48,699 nt of DNA from Betaproteobacteria bacterium. GTDB taxonomy: Bacteria; Pseudomonadota; Gammaproteobacteria; Burkholderiales; Rhodocyclaceae. The position numbers and the translations under genes are program-made. The DNA is taken from the NCBI GenBank assembly GCA_009779265.1, contig WREP01000018.1, positions 1 through 48,699 of the forward strand, given 5' to 3'. The notes below the pieces were generated by a model. That model saw only the letters and a program-made list of their open reading frames with translations, did no database searches and had not been told where the DNA came from. Shown here one piece after another: positions 9,291-17,395 of the stretch; positions within the stretch are counted from its first letter, which is position 1, and each line of letters opens with the position of its first letter.

Positions 9291-10718
9291 TCAAACTCGC
9301 TCGGCGATGAAACGCTTGACCGCCTCGACATCCGGCGCCATGACGGCGACCCGCTGCGGCAATTGCTCGATGCCAGCGAGGTCGGCCGGACGCGGCGGCT
9401 CGCTGCCCAGGGCCTCGCGGATGGTGTCCTCGAACTTGGCCGGCTGCGCCGTTTCCAGCACGATCATCGGCACGCCCGGCAGGCGGTGTTCCAGCGCCAC
9501 CTTGAGACCGTCGGCGGTATGCGGGTCGAGCATCACGCCATAGCGCCCCTGGGCGAAGCGGATGGTGTTGATGCGGTCGCCGTGGGCGCTCTTGCCGGAA
9601 ACGAAGCCGAAACGCGCCACGTCGGCCCAGTGCGGCGTGGCTGACAGGTCGAAAGCCAGGCCCTGATCCACCCTGGCCCACAATTCGCGGACGATGGCCG
9701 GATCGCGGCCGACCAGATCGAATACGAAACGCTCGAAATTGGAAGCCTTGGAAATATCCATCGACGGGCTGGAAGTCACATGGGTTTCGACCGAGGCGCG
9801 CGGGCGATAGACGCCACTGCGGAAAAATTCGTCGAGCACGTCGTTTTCGTTGGTGGCGAGCGCCAGGCGGGCGATCGGCAGGCCCATGCGGCGGGCGATG
9901 TGGCCGGCGCAGATATTGCCGAAATTGCCGGAAGGCACGGCGAAGGCGACCTGCTCGTCGTTCGTTTGGGTGGCCAGGAAATAGCCCTGAAAGTAATAGA
10001 CGATTTGCGCCAGAACGCGCGCCCAGTTGATCGAGTTGACGGCGCCGATCTTGTACCTGGCCTTGAAGTCGGCATCGTTGGAAACCGCTTTGACGATGTC
10101 CTGGGCGTCGTCGAACATGCCGCTGACGGCGATGTTGAAAATATTGGCGTCGGCCAGCGAATACATCTGGGCGCGCTGGAAGGCGCTCATCCGGCCCTCC
10201 GGCGAGAGCATGAAAACCTTGACATTGTGCTTGCCGCGCATGGCGTATTCGGCCGCCGAGCCGGTATCGCCGGAGGTGGCGCCGAGAATGTTGATCGACT
10301 CGCCGCGCCGTTCCAGCACATACTCGAACAGATTGCCGAGCAGTTGCATGGCCATGTCCTTGAAAGCCAGGGTCGGGCCGTTCGACAATTCCAGCGTGTA
10401 GAGATTCTCGTCGAGCCGCGTCAGCGGTGTGATGCGCGCCGCGTCGCTGCCGTTGCGCGCGTGACAATAAACATCGGCGGTATAGGTGCGGGCGATGATG
10501 GCCTTGAGGTCGGCGGACGGAATGTCGTCGATGAAGCGGCGGAGGATTTCGTAAGCCAGATCGGCATAGGACAGTCCGCGCCAGGCATCCAGCTCGGCCC
10601 GGCTGATTCGCGGATAGCTTTCCGGCAGATAGAGACCGCCATCCGGCGCCAGGCCGCCGAGCAGGATGTCGCAGAAAGCCTGCGGCGCGGCGTGGCCGCG
10701 GGTCGAGATATAGCGCAT
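9291..10718 (-). CDS. thrC: Threonine synthase
   Basis: The PLP enzyme makes threonine from O-phosphohomoserine. The 475-residue product begins MRYISTRGHAAPQAFCDILL, the usual start of the long (class 2) form. It shows NGPTLAFKDMAMQLLGN with the PLP-binding lysine, LGATSGDTGSAAEYA for phosphate binding, and VAFAVPSGNFGNICAGHIA. ATG 10718 fits the family start even though only a weak AGGG precedes it. In related genomes thrC commonly follows hom directly; here about 3.5 kb of accessory genes separate them. Confidence 0.97.
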   Translation of the reverse strand: MRYISTRGHAAPQAFCDILLGGLAPDGGLYLPESYPRISRAELDAWRGLSYADLAYEILRRFIDDIPSADLKAIIARTYTADVYCHARNGSDAARITPLTRLDENLYTLELSNGPTLAFKDMAMQLLGNLFEYVLERRGESINILGATSGDTGSAAEYAMRGKHNVKVFMLSPEGRMSAFQRAQMYSLADANIFNIAVSGMFDDAQDIVKAVSNDADFKARYKIGAVNSINWARVLAQIVYYFQGYFLATQTNDEQVAFAVPSGNFGNICAGHIARRMGLPIARLALATNENDVLDEFFRSGVYRPRASVETHVTSSPSMDISKASNFERFVFDLVGRDPAIVRELWARVDQGLAFDLSATPHWADVARFGFVSGKSAHGDRINTIRFAQGRYGVMLDPHTADGLKVALEHRLPGVPMIVLETAQPAKFEDTIREALGSEPPRPADLAGIEQLPQRVAVMAPDVEAVKRFIAERV

Positions 10719-10750
10719 GGCAAAAACCCTGAAAAGCAAAGGGTTTGATT

Positions 10751-11899
10751 CTACCGCGCCGCGCCCCGGACAAGCGCGGCGCGCAACAAGGCCACGGCGA
10801 ATAACAGAAGGCCCGCCGTGGCGAAAATCACGCCAAGATGCGTATGATCGGCCAACGCCAGCAGGGCGGCGGCAAGAAACAAGAGCGCCCGCCAGCCGCC
10901 GCCAACGGCCAGCCGGCGGCGCATTTCCAGCCGCACCGGCTGTTGCGGTCCCGGCCAGCGCCACACCGGCAGCAATTGCGCGAGCGCGCCGGTGACCAGC
11001 GGCAGCAGGAAACCGAACAGCCAGGCCGACAACGTGGGCCGCGCCAGATCAGGGCTGATCCCGTGCACCAGACCGCCAAGCAGCGTCAATATCAGGCCAG
11101 CAACGGCGGCCAGCAGGGAGACGGCGACGCCATCACTCAACAGCAGCCGCCAACCGAAAGCGCGCCCCCATTGCCGCAACAGCGCAAACAGCGCCGCCAG
11201 TAGCAGGCCGCTCCCGGCGGCAGCCAGCAGCCAATACCAGGTGCTGCGCCAGTGCCAAGTGCCAATGGCGATCAGCAGCACGCCGCCAAGAGCAGGCCAC
11301 AGGTAACGCCGAAGCCAGTCAGCGGCAGCCGGATCGGGCTTGCCGCAGGCGGTCGGCAACAGCACCGGCAAGGTGGCAAGCGCGGCCAGTCCGACCAGTC
11401 CCAAGGTATTCAGGTGCAGATGGAAATAGCGCAGCGGGCGCAGCGCCAGCCAGTGTTGCGGCCAGATCGTCATCGCCAGCACGGCGGCCAGCGCCAGAAT
11501 CAGGCAGGCCAAGGCAGCCGCGTACCAGCGCCAGCCGGGATGCGACGGCCCCAGCGCGGCGCGGGCGCGGGCGGCGATCCACGCCAGCAGGACAAGGGCC
11601 AGCAGCAGGTCGGCCAGAGCCGCCGGATGCAAAAGCCAGTACGGCAGCAGCCCTTGCAGCGCGGCCACGAGCAGGAGGCCGGCGAGGCGGGCCGCCGCCG
11701 GCAAGAGGCGCGGCCAGCGACCGGGATTGCCGGTGCGGGTCAGCACCGGCACGAAATGCAGCATGGCCGCGAAAATCAGCGGCACGATGCCGACGGCGAA
11801 AGCCAGATGTTCCACCGCCAGCGGCGAACCCCAGCCGGCCAGGGTCAGGGCAACACTGGCGAACAGGGCAAGCAGGGTCAGGCCGGCGGTAGGGAGCAA
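10751..11899 (-). CDS. Polytopic membrane protein, NnrS / oxidase-subunit-I-like
   Basis: The 382-residue protein is almost entirely hydrophobic, with about twelve predicted helices. Histidines sit in helices in the patterns EHLAFAVGIVPLIFAAMLHF and YFHLHLNTLGLVGLAALATL. These resemble NnrS-type and heme-copper-oxidase-like membrane proteins of denitrifiers, but the match is distant and no metal ligand set can be assigned safely. The frame has no ATG at the right place; TTG at 11899 with GGAA about 4 nt upstream is the best start. It lies downstream of a DUF2249 gene across a palindromic repeat, suggesting a shared nitrogen-oxide or low-oxygen theme (inference). Confidence 0.6.
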   Translation of the reverse strand: MLPTAGLTLLALFASVALTLAGWGSPLAVEHLAFAVGIVPLIFAAMLHFVPVLTRTGNPGRWPRLLPAAARLAGLLLVAALQGLLPYWLLHPAALADLLLALVLLAWIAARARAALGPSHPGWRWYAAALACLILALAAVLAMTIWPQHWLALRPLRYFHLHLNTLGLVGLAALATLPVLLPTACGKPDPAAADWLRRYLWPALGGVLLIAIGTWHWRSTWYWLLAAAGSGLLLAALFALLRQWGRAFGWRLLLSDGVAVSLLAAVAGLILTLLGGLVHGISPDLARPTLSAWLFGFLLPLVTGALAQLLPVWRWPGPQQPVRLEMRRRLAVGGGWRALLFLAAALLALADHTHLGVIFATAGLLLFAVALLRAALVRGAAR

Positions 11900-11927
11900 G
11901 GTTCCGTGGGAATCGGGGGACTTTTCA

Positions 11928-11999
11928 TGGATTGCTTCGTCGCTTCGCTCCTCGCAATGACAGCGTAAAAACCAAGGTCATTGCGAGCGCAGCAATCCA
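11928..11999. repeat. REP-like inverted repeat
   Basis: The left arm at 11928-11961 (TGGATTGCTTCG...CGCAATGAC) is complementary to the right arm at 11977-11999 (GTCATTGCGAG...GCAATCCA), with an 11-nt insertion in the left arm. Sequences of this type (GTCATTGCGAG...AAGCAATCCA) are widespread dispersed repeats in proteobacterial genomes. It lies between the DUF2249 and NnrS-like genes. Confidence 0.8.
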
Positions 12000-12017
12000 G
12001 TTTTATAGAGCCGTGAA

Positions 12018-12272
12018 TCAACCGACAACGGAAAAATCAATGACGATGGCGCCCGGTTCACGCTGGCGGTACTCGATCGCCAGATGGTCGCCATAACGCT
12101 GCTGCAACTGGGCGAGTAGCGGCAGCGGATCGTGGTCGTTGCAAAAGCGCATGGTTTCGCCCGGTTGCAGGGCGTCGAGGGCGCCGAAAATGGCGGCATG
12201 ACGAAAACGCTTGGCGACGCCGCGCGCGTCGAACGGGTACAGGGCTTCGGGGGTGGTGTGGTTGCAGGCCAT
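12018..12272 (-). CDS. DUF2249 domain protein
   Basis: An 84-residue protein starting MACNHTTPEALYPFDARGVAKRFRHAAIF, with the GALDALQPGETMRFCNDHDPLPLLAQL core and the closing REPGAIVIDFSVV strand. This DPxPL...REPGxxxxD arrangement is the DUF2249 fold, often found near nitrate, nitrite and NO metabolism genes; biochemical function is unsettled. ATG 12272 has an AAGGAGAAG Shine-Dalgarno sequence 4-12 nt upstream. The open frame continues farther upstream, but that part reads like non-coding sequence. Confidence 0.83.
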   Translation of the reverse strand: MACNHTTPEALYPFDARGVAKRFRHAAIFGALDALQPGETMRFCNDHDPLPLLAQLQQRYGDHLAIEYRQREPGAIVIDFSVVG

Positions 12273-12345
12273 CGTTCTTCTCCTTGCAGGATTGCGCCAC
12301 AATCGTGGCGTTCGCGGATTCTGCCGGGCGGCCGACGGCGATTCC

Positions 12346-12359
12346 TTGATCGGTATCGC
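12346..12359 (-). promoter_or_regulatory. Possible FNR/DNR-type box
   Basis: TTGAT-CGGT-ATCGC on the plus strand matches the FNR/CRP-type consensus TTGAT-N4-ATCAA at 8 of 10 positions. It lies about 75 bp upstream of the DUF2249 start codon, a plausible activator position. The genes it precedes belong to families seen in anaerobic nitrogen-oxide regulons. A single partial match can arise by chance. Confidence 0.35.
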
Positions 12360-12435
12360 CATCGGCGAAATGAATTGGCCGGCGCCCGCCTGCCGTCGAT
12401 CCCGACGGTGCGAAAAGGAGGTGCTGCATAGCGAT

Positions 12436-13254
12436 TTAGAGCCGCACCAGCACCACAAGCTTTAAATCCTCGCGGTGTGCCGGCTTGAACGTGATCTGGT
12501 CGCAGACGATGCGGCCGTGGCGCGGGTGATTGAATTCGCGCCGTCCACCCTCGCGCTCGAATACATCCTGCAAGCCCCAGAAGCGCGCAAAGTCATCGCT
12601 CGTCGCAATCAGCGAATCGATCAACGCGCGCGTCGGCGCGTCGCTCAGATGGCGGATCGAATCGGCGCGGAATTCGGCGGCGAGGCGCCGCGCACGTGTT
12701 TCCCAGTCGACGATCAGTTCGCGAGCACACGGCTCGGTAAACGTGAAGCGCAGCAGGTTGCGATCGTTCCCGCCGTCGAGCCAGCCCGTGAACAGGTCCG
12801 CCGCGTGGCTGTTCCAGGCGAGCGCCGTCCACTGGCGGTCGAGCACGTAGGCGGGTGCATCCACGAGTTGCACCGTGCGCAGCAGCGCAGCGGGCGCATC
12901 GGCGGCATTGGCCGGATCGGGCTCGGCGGGATCGCGCTGCGCGGCCAGTTCGAACAGATAGGCGCGCTCGGCGCGCGAGAGTTGCAGTGCGACGGCAATG
13001 CGCGCAAGCGCGTCAGCCGATGCCGACACGGGCCGTCCTTGCTCGATCCACGTGTACCAAGTCGAACTCACGCCGCAAAGCTGGGCAACCTCCTCGCGGC
13101 GCAGCCCTGGCGCGCGGCGGCGCAGGCCAGGTGGCAAACCGACGGCTGCTGGCGTCAGACGTTCGCGATGAGCACGGATGAACTCGCCGAGCGCACGTGC
13201 GGGCGTGGTGTCGAGCGGACTGGCGGCGGCAAAGGAGCGGACATCGATAGGCAT
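12436..13254 (-). CDS. XRE-type transcriptional regulator with MmyB-like ligand-binding domain
   Basis: The 272-residue protein has an N-terminal helix-turn-helix, with LRREEVAQLCGVSSTWYTWI (about residues 50-69) reading as the recognition unit. It is followed by the longer C-terminal domain with LVDAPAYVLDRQWTALAWN and the closing FNHPRHGRIVCDQITFKP. This combination is the MmyB-like regulator family, thought to sense small, possibly lipid-like ligands. It is transcribed away from a SAM methyltransferase with a shared 122-bp region that holds a perfect palindrome, so it probably represses that gene, itself, or both. The start ATG 13254 lacks a strong Shine-Dalgarno sequence. Confidence 0.87.
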   Translation of the reverse strand: MPIDVRSFAAASPLDTTPARALGEFIRAHRERLTPAAVGLPPGLRRRAPGLRREEVAQLCGVSSTWYTWIEQGRPVSASADALARIAVALQLSRAERAYLFELAAQRDPAEPDPANAADAPAALLRTVQLVDAPAYVLDRQWTALAWNSHAADLFTGWLDGGNDRNLLRFTFTEPCARELIVDWETRARRLAAEFRADSIRHLSDAPTRALIDSLIATSDDFARFWGLQDVFEREGGRREFNHPRHGRIVCDQITFKPAHREDLKLVVLVRL

Positions 13255-13275
13255 GAGGACGAAAGCAGGTGTTGT

Positions 13276-13330
13276 TTATACCAGTATGTCTGCTTAACTT
13301 GTACCGGTACAAATGGACCTCTATTGTAAT
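13276..13330 (+). promoter_or_regulatory. Divergent operator/promoter of the XRE-methyltransferase pair
   Basis: TTGTACCGGTACAA at 13299-13312 is a perfect 14-bp palindrome. A weaker related site, TTATACCAGTATGT, lies at 13276-13289 (9 of 14 identical), offset by 23 bp. The palindrome overlaps a possible -35 (TTGTAC, 13299-13304) spaced 17 bp from TATTGT (13322-13327), so binding would block transcription of the methyltransferase. Confidence 0.55.
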
Positions 13331-13376
13331 GACGGCGGGCGCTGTTTTGGCGCCCCTATCACCGACGGAGGAATTA

Positions 13377-14141
13377 ATGAAGCACCATGATCAGGTTGCC
13401 GAGGCATTCGGCACAAGCGCTGCCGCTTATCTCACCAGCAAGGTCCACGCCACGGGCGCCGATCTGGAGAACCTTGCTGCGACATTCGCAGCCTCCGGTG
13501 GCAACGCCACGGTGCTGGACATGGGTTGCGGCGCCGGCCATGCGAGTTTCGCGGTCGCGCCGCATGTGCGCGATGTGGTTGCCTACGACATCGCTCCTCA
13601 GATGCTCGCCACGGTCGAAGCCGTAGCGAAGGAACGCGGATTGACGACGATCCGCACGCGGCAGGGCGCGGCGGAAACGTTGCCGTTCGCCGATGCCTCG
13701 TTCGATTGGGCGATCAGCCGCCTGAGCGCGCACCACTGGCGCGACGTGCCCAAGGCGCTCACCGAGGCGCATCGCGTGTTGAAAAAGGGTGGGCGGCTGA
13801 AATTCATCGACATCGCAGGCATCGACGACCCGCTTTGCGACACGTATTTTCAGGCGGTCGAAGTGCTGCGCGATGCGTCGCATATCCGCGACTATCGCGC
13901 TGACGAGTGGATCGCCATGCTCGATGCGGCGGGTTTCGACGCCAAGGTGACGCAGCGCTGGCGCCTCGACATCGAGTTTGACGGCTGGGTCGCTCGGATG
14001 CACACGAGCGCCGAGCGCGTCAGCGCGATTCGTTCGCTGTGGCGGCATGCGCCCGATGAAGTACGGCAGTACTTCGGCGTGCAGAACGATGATTCGTTCA
14101 AGCTCGATGCGTTGATGGTGGAGGCAGTGCGGCGGGATTGA
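13377..14141 (+). CDS. Class I SAM-dependent methyltransferase
   Basis: The 254-residue protein has the SAM-binding motif I VLDMGCGAGHASFAVAPHV near residues 44-62, the acidic strand end VVAYDIAPQML, AETLPFADASFDWAISR for motifs II/III, and HRVLKKGGRLKFIDIAG after them. This is the UbiE/Methyltransf_11 group; small-molecule targets vary and the substrate cannot be read from sequence. ATG 13377 has a strong GGAGG 5 nt upstream. It is controlled in all likelihood by the divergent XRE regulator. A bidirectional terminator follows. Confidence 0.88.
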   Translation: MKHHDQVAEAFGTSAAAYLTSKVHATGADLENLAATFAASGGNATVLDMGCGAGHASFAVAPHVRDVVAYDIAPQMLATVEAVAKERGLTTIRTRQGAAETLPFADASFDWAISRLSAHHWRDVPKALTEAHRVLKKGGRLKFIDIAGIDDPLCDTYFQAVEVLRDASHIRDYRADEWIAMLDAAGFDAKVTQRWRLDIEFDGWVARMHTSAERVSAIRSLWRHAPDEVRQYFGVQNDDSFKLDALMVEAVRRD

Positions 14142-14157
14142 GTCGAAAAACCTTTAC

Positions 14158-14185
14158 AAAAACGGAGGCCACGGCCCCCGTTTTT
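14158..14185. terminator. Bidirectional rho-independent terminator
   Basis: AAAAACGG pairs with CCGTTTTT and, after an A/C mismatch, GGC pairs with GCC around a CACG loop. The T run on both strands lets it stop the methyltransferase transcript (plus) and the hom transcript (minus), whose stop codon is 20 bp away. Confidence 0.88.
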
Positions 14186-14205
14186 GATTCGCCGCCGTCA
14201 CCAGC

Positions 14206-15531
14206 TTACTGGAGTTCTTCCAGGCGGATGCGCTTGACCTTGCCTTTTTGCGCCGCCAGCCCCTCGATTTTGGCGATGGCGGCGTCGGCGGCGCTTTCCT
14301 GGCAGACGTGGGTGAGGATGATGATGTCGGTTTCGCCCTCGCCTTCCTCCGGCTCGCGTTGCAGGAGGGCGTCGATGGAGATGCCCTGGTCGGCCAGGAT
14401 GCGGGTGATGTCGGCGAGCACGCCCGGTTTGTCCTCGACGCGCAGGCGCAGGTAGTAGCCGGTTTCGACCTCGCTCATCGGCAGGATGGGCAGATCGGAC
14501 ATGGCGTTCGGCTGGAAGGCGAGGTGCGGCACGCGATGCTCGGGGTCGGCGGTGGCCAGGCGGGTGACATCGACCAGATCAGCGATCACCGCCGAGGCGG
14601 TCGGCTCGGCGCCGGCCCCCTTGCCATAGTAGAGCGTGGCGCCGACGGCGTCGCCATTGACGAGGACGGCGTTCATCGCGCCTTCGACATTGGCGATCAG
14701 GCGCTTTTCCGGAATCAGGGTCGGGTGCACGCGCAGTTCGATGCCCCGCGTTTTGCCCGCATCGCGGCGCTTGGCGATGCCGAGCAGCTTGATGCGGTAG
14801 CCGAGTTGTTCGGCATACCTGATGTCGGCGGCCTCAAGCTGGGTGATGCCTTCGACATAAGCCTTGTCGAACTGCATCGGAATGCCGAAGGCGATGGCCG
14901 CGATGATGGTCGCCTTGTGCGCCGCGTCGACGCCCTCGATGTCGAAGGTCGGATCGGCCTCGGCATAGCCCAGGCGCTGCGCTTCCTTGAGCACTTCGGC
15001 GAAGGACAGGCCCTTGTCGCGCATTTCCGAGAGGATGAAGTTGGTGGTGCCATTAATGATGCCGGCGGCCCATTCGATGCGGTTGGCGGTCAAGCCTTCG
15101 CGCAGCGCCTTGATGATGGGGATGCCGCCAGCGACGGCGGCCTCGAAGGCGACCATGACGCCACGCTCGCGCGCGGCGGCGAAAATTTCGTTGCCATGCA
15201 CGGCGAGCAGCGCCTTGTTGGCGGTGACGACATGCTTGCCGTTGGCGATGGCCTTGAGCACCAGTTCGCGGGCCACGCCGTAACCGCCGATAAGTTCGAC
15301 GACGATATCGATATCGGGATCGGCCACCACGGCGAAGGCATCGTCGCTGAGCTTGACGCCGTCACCGGCGACGCGGCGGGCGAGTTCGAGATTCTTGTCG
15401 GCCACCGTGGTGATGCGGATCGGACGCCCGGCGCGGCGGGTGATTTCTTCCGCGTTGCGCTTGAGGACGGTGAAGGTGCCGCCACCGACGGTTCCGATGC
15501 CCAACAGGCCGACATTGATCGGTTTCATCAT
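14206..15531 (-). CDS. hom: Homoserine dehydrogenase
   Basis: The enzyme reduces aspartate semialdehyde to homoserine for threonine and methionine synthesis. The 441-residue protein has the NAD(P)-binding start NVGLLGIGTVGGGTF, NKALLAVHGNEIF, the catalytic-core stretch GGIPIIKALREGLTANRIEW...GIINGTTNFIL, and a C-terminal ACT domain (YYLRLRVEDKPGVLADITRI) that usually carries threonine feedback control. Two ATGs are in tandem; 15531 overlaps the stop of the GNAT gene (ATGA), which favours it. It lies in the alaA-GNAT-hom coupled run. Confidence 0.97.
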   Translation of the reverse strand: MMKPINVGLLGIGTVGGGTFTVLKRNAEEITRRAGRPIRITTVADKNLELARRVAGDGVKLSDDAFAVVADPDIDIVVELIGGYGVARELVLKAIANGKHVVTANKALLAVHGNEIFAAARERGVMVAFEAAVAGGIPIIKALREGLTANRIEWAAGIINGTTNFILSEMRDKGLSFAEVLKEAQRLGYAEADPTFDIEGVDAAHKATIIAAIAFGIPMQFDKAYVEGITQLEAADIRYAEQLGYRIKLLGIAKRRDAGKTRGIELRVHPTLIPEKRLIANVEGAMNAVLVNGDAVGATLYYGKGAGAEPTASAVIADLVDVTRLATADPEHRVPHLAFQPNAMSDLPILPMSEVETGYYLRLRVEDKPGVLADITRILADQGISIDALLQREPEEGEGETDIIILTHVCQESAADAAIAKIEGLAAQKGKVKRIRLEELQ

Positions 15532-15992
15532 TGAATTGTTTCCTTGAAGCAGAACGAGGAAATGGTCATCCCCTCGCGAAAATAAAATTTGTGCGCCTGC
15601 TGCCGCTGCACGCCCGAATCGAGCGCCAGCACGTCACAGCCGCAGGCTTCTCCCGTAACGCGCAGCGCAGCGAGCAGCCGCCTGCCGACGCCTTGCGAGC
15701 GATGCTTCTCGTCAATGACGAGATCGTCGATATACAGGCGCCGGCCTTCGTAAGTGTTTTCGATCAGGCGCCACAGCGCCACGCCGCGCACCGCGCCGCC
15801 TTTTATCGCCAGCAGCATGCGGCCGCCATTGGCGAACACGGCGCTCAGGCGGCCCATATAGTCGGCCGGCAGTTGCGGGCGCAATTGCCGGTGCACCGTT
15901 TCGGCGCGGCCCAGCCAGCCGGGTTCGACGATGGCGCCCGTTGCGTCGGTCACGGCGATCAGTTCCACATCAGCCACTTCAGGCGCCGCCAT
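15528..15992 (-). CDS. GNAT family N-acetyltransferase
   Basis: The 154-residue protein has the acetyl-CoA binding motif A in DDLVIDEKHRSQGVGRRLLA (about residues 89-108) and the C-terminal HKFYFREGMTISSFCF typical of small GNAT enzymes. The acyl acceptor is unknown. Its start overlaps the end of alaA by 14 bp and its stop overlaps the hom start by 4 bp, so it is translated together with them. Confidence 0.88.
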   Translation of the reverse strand: MAAPEVADVELIAVTDATGAIVEPGWLGRAETVHRQLRPQLPADYMGRLSAVFANGGRMLLAIKGGAVRGVALWRLIENTYEGRRLYIDDLVIDEKHRSQGVGRRLLAALRVTGEACGCDVLALDSGVQRQQAHKFYFREGMTISSFCFKETIQ

Positions 15993-17208
15993 GGCGCTTG
16001 CGATAATTTTCCAGAAAGCGGGCGACGCGGCCGATGGCTTCGCGCAAATCGTCCTCGTGCGGCAGGAAAACCAGGCGGAAGTGGTCGGGATGCGGCCAGT
16101 TGAAGCCGGAACCCTGAACCAGCAGCACCTTCTCCTCCTGCAAGAGTTCGGCGATGAAGCTCTGGTCGTTCTTGATCGGATAAATTTTCGGATCGAGCCG
16201 GGGGAACATGTACAGCGCCGCCTCGGGCTTGACGCAGGTGACGCCGGGAATGGCCGTGATCAATTCGTGGGCGAGGTCGCGCTGGCGACGCAGGCGGCCG
16301 CCCTCGGCCACCAGGTCGTCGATGCTCTGATAGCCGCCCAGGGCCGTCTGGATGCCATACTGGCCCGGCGCATTGGCGCACAGGCGCATCGAGGCCAGCA
16401 TGTCGAGCCCTTCGATGTAATCCCTGGCATGCCGCTTGTCGCCGGAAACCACCATCCAGCCGGCGCGATAGCCGCAGGAGCGGTAATTTTTCGACAGGCT
16501 GTTGAAGGTGATGGTCAGCACATCCTCGGACAGCGCGGCGATCGAGGTGTGCCGCGCGCCCTCGTACAACACCTTGTCATACACCTCGTCGGCGTAAATG
16601 ATCAGGTGGTGCTGGCGGGCGATGTCGATAATTTCGTGCAGCAGGTCGTCCGGGTAGAGCGCGCCGGTCGGGTTGTTCGGATTGATGATGACGATGGCGC
16701 GGGTATTCCGGTTGATCTTGTCGCGGATGTCCTGCAAATCCGGTAGCCAGCCCTTGTTGCCGTCGCACAGGTAATGCACCGGCTTGCCGCCGGACAGGCT
16801 GACCGCCGCCGTCCACAGCGGATAGTCCGGGGCCGGCACCAGCACCTCGTCGCCCGCGTCGAGCAGCGCGTTCATGGCCATGACGATCAATTCGGAGGCG
16901 CCGTTGCCGACATAAATATCCTCCAGCGTCACGCCCTTGATGTGCTTCTGCTGCGTGTAATGCATGATCGCCTTGCGCGCCGCGAAAATGCCCTTCGAAT
17001 CCGTGTAGCCAGCCGCGTTCGGCAGGTTGCGGATCATGTCCTGCTGGATTTCCTCGGGCGAATCGAAGCCGAAAGCGGCCAGATTGCCGATATTCAGCTT
17101 GATGATCTTGTGACCCTCTTCCTCCATCTGCTTCGCCATCTGCAGCACGGGGCCGCGGATGTCGTAACAGACATTGGCAAGTTTGGTAGATTTCTTGACG
17201 TGCTTCAT
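15979..17208 (-). CDS. alaA: Alanine-forming aminotransferase, AlaA/AlaT type
   Basis: The 409-residue class I PLP aminotransferase makes alanine from pyruvate and glutamate. It begins MKHVKKSTKLANVCYDIRGP, close to E. coli AlaA. It has IIKLNIGN, YVGNGASELIVMAMNALL, LVPAPDYPLWTAAVSLS, NPNNPTGALY, the PLP lysine in FNSLSKNYRSCGYRAGW, and the C-terminal arginine in DHFRLVFLP. ATG 17208 is preferred over a TTG 8 codons upstream. In many betaproteobacteria it heads a transcript with hom and thrC; here it heads alaA-GNAT-hom. Confidence 0.92.
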   Translation of the reverse strand: MKHVKKSTKLANVCYDIRGPVLQMAKQMEEEGHKIIKLNIGNLAAFGFDSPEEIQQDMIRNLPNAAGYTDSKGIFAARKAIMHYTQQKHIKGVTLEDIYVGNGASELIVMAMNALLDAGDEVLVPAPDYPLWTAAVSLSGGKPVHYLCDGNKGWLPDLQDIRDKINRNTRAIVIINPNNPTGALYPDDLLHEIIDIARQHHLIIYADEVYDKVLYEGARHTSIAALSEDVLTITFNSLSKNYRSCGYRAGWMVVSGDKRHARDYIEGLDMLASMRLCANAPGQYGIQTALGGYQSIDDLVAEGGRLRRQRDLAHELITAIPGVTCVKPEAALYMFPRLDPKIYPIKNDQSFIAELLQEEKVLLVQGSGFNWPHPDHFRLVFLPHEDDLREAIGRVARFLENYRKRHGGA

Positions 17209-17334
17209 GGAGGCGATTCCGTCTCGGCGCAATGGGGCAAAAGTTATAATCCTACTTTAACCCTTGGTGCGCCGCAATTTTGGCAAGCGACGCCAGAGTC
17301 CGGCTCTTTGCCGGACGGCTATCACCGTGACCAG

Positions 17335-17378
17335 CGTTGCATGTAACAACAGATGCGGCTATATTGTTTCATGTAACA
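17335..17378 (+). promoter_or_regulatory. Promoter/operator of the MazEF-type module
   Basis: Two near-identical sites, CGTTGCATGTAACA (17335-17348) and TGTTTCATGTAACA (17365-17378), lie exactly 30 bp apart; the second is palindromic at 12 of 14 positions. They bracket a candidate promoter (TTGCAT 17338-17343, TATATT 17360-17365). Autoregulatory binding by the antitoxin or toxin-antitoxin complex is the likely use. Confidence 0.55.
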
Positions 17379-17395
17379 GACAAGAGGCGCTTCGC

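Noticed and set aside
14248-15534. 428-codon plus-strand frame opposite hom
   Set aside because: It mirrors hom base for base, has glycine/aspartate-rich low-complexity composition and no plausible ribosome site.
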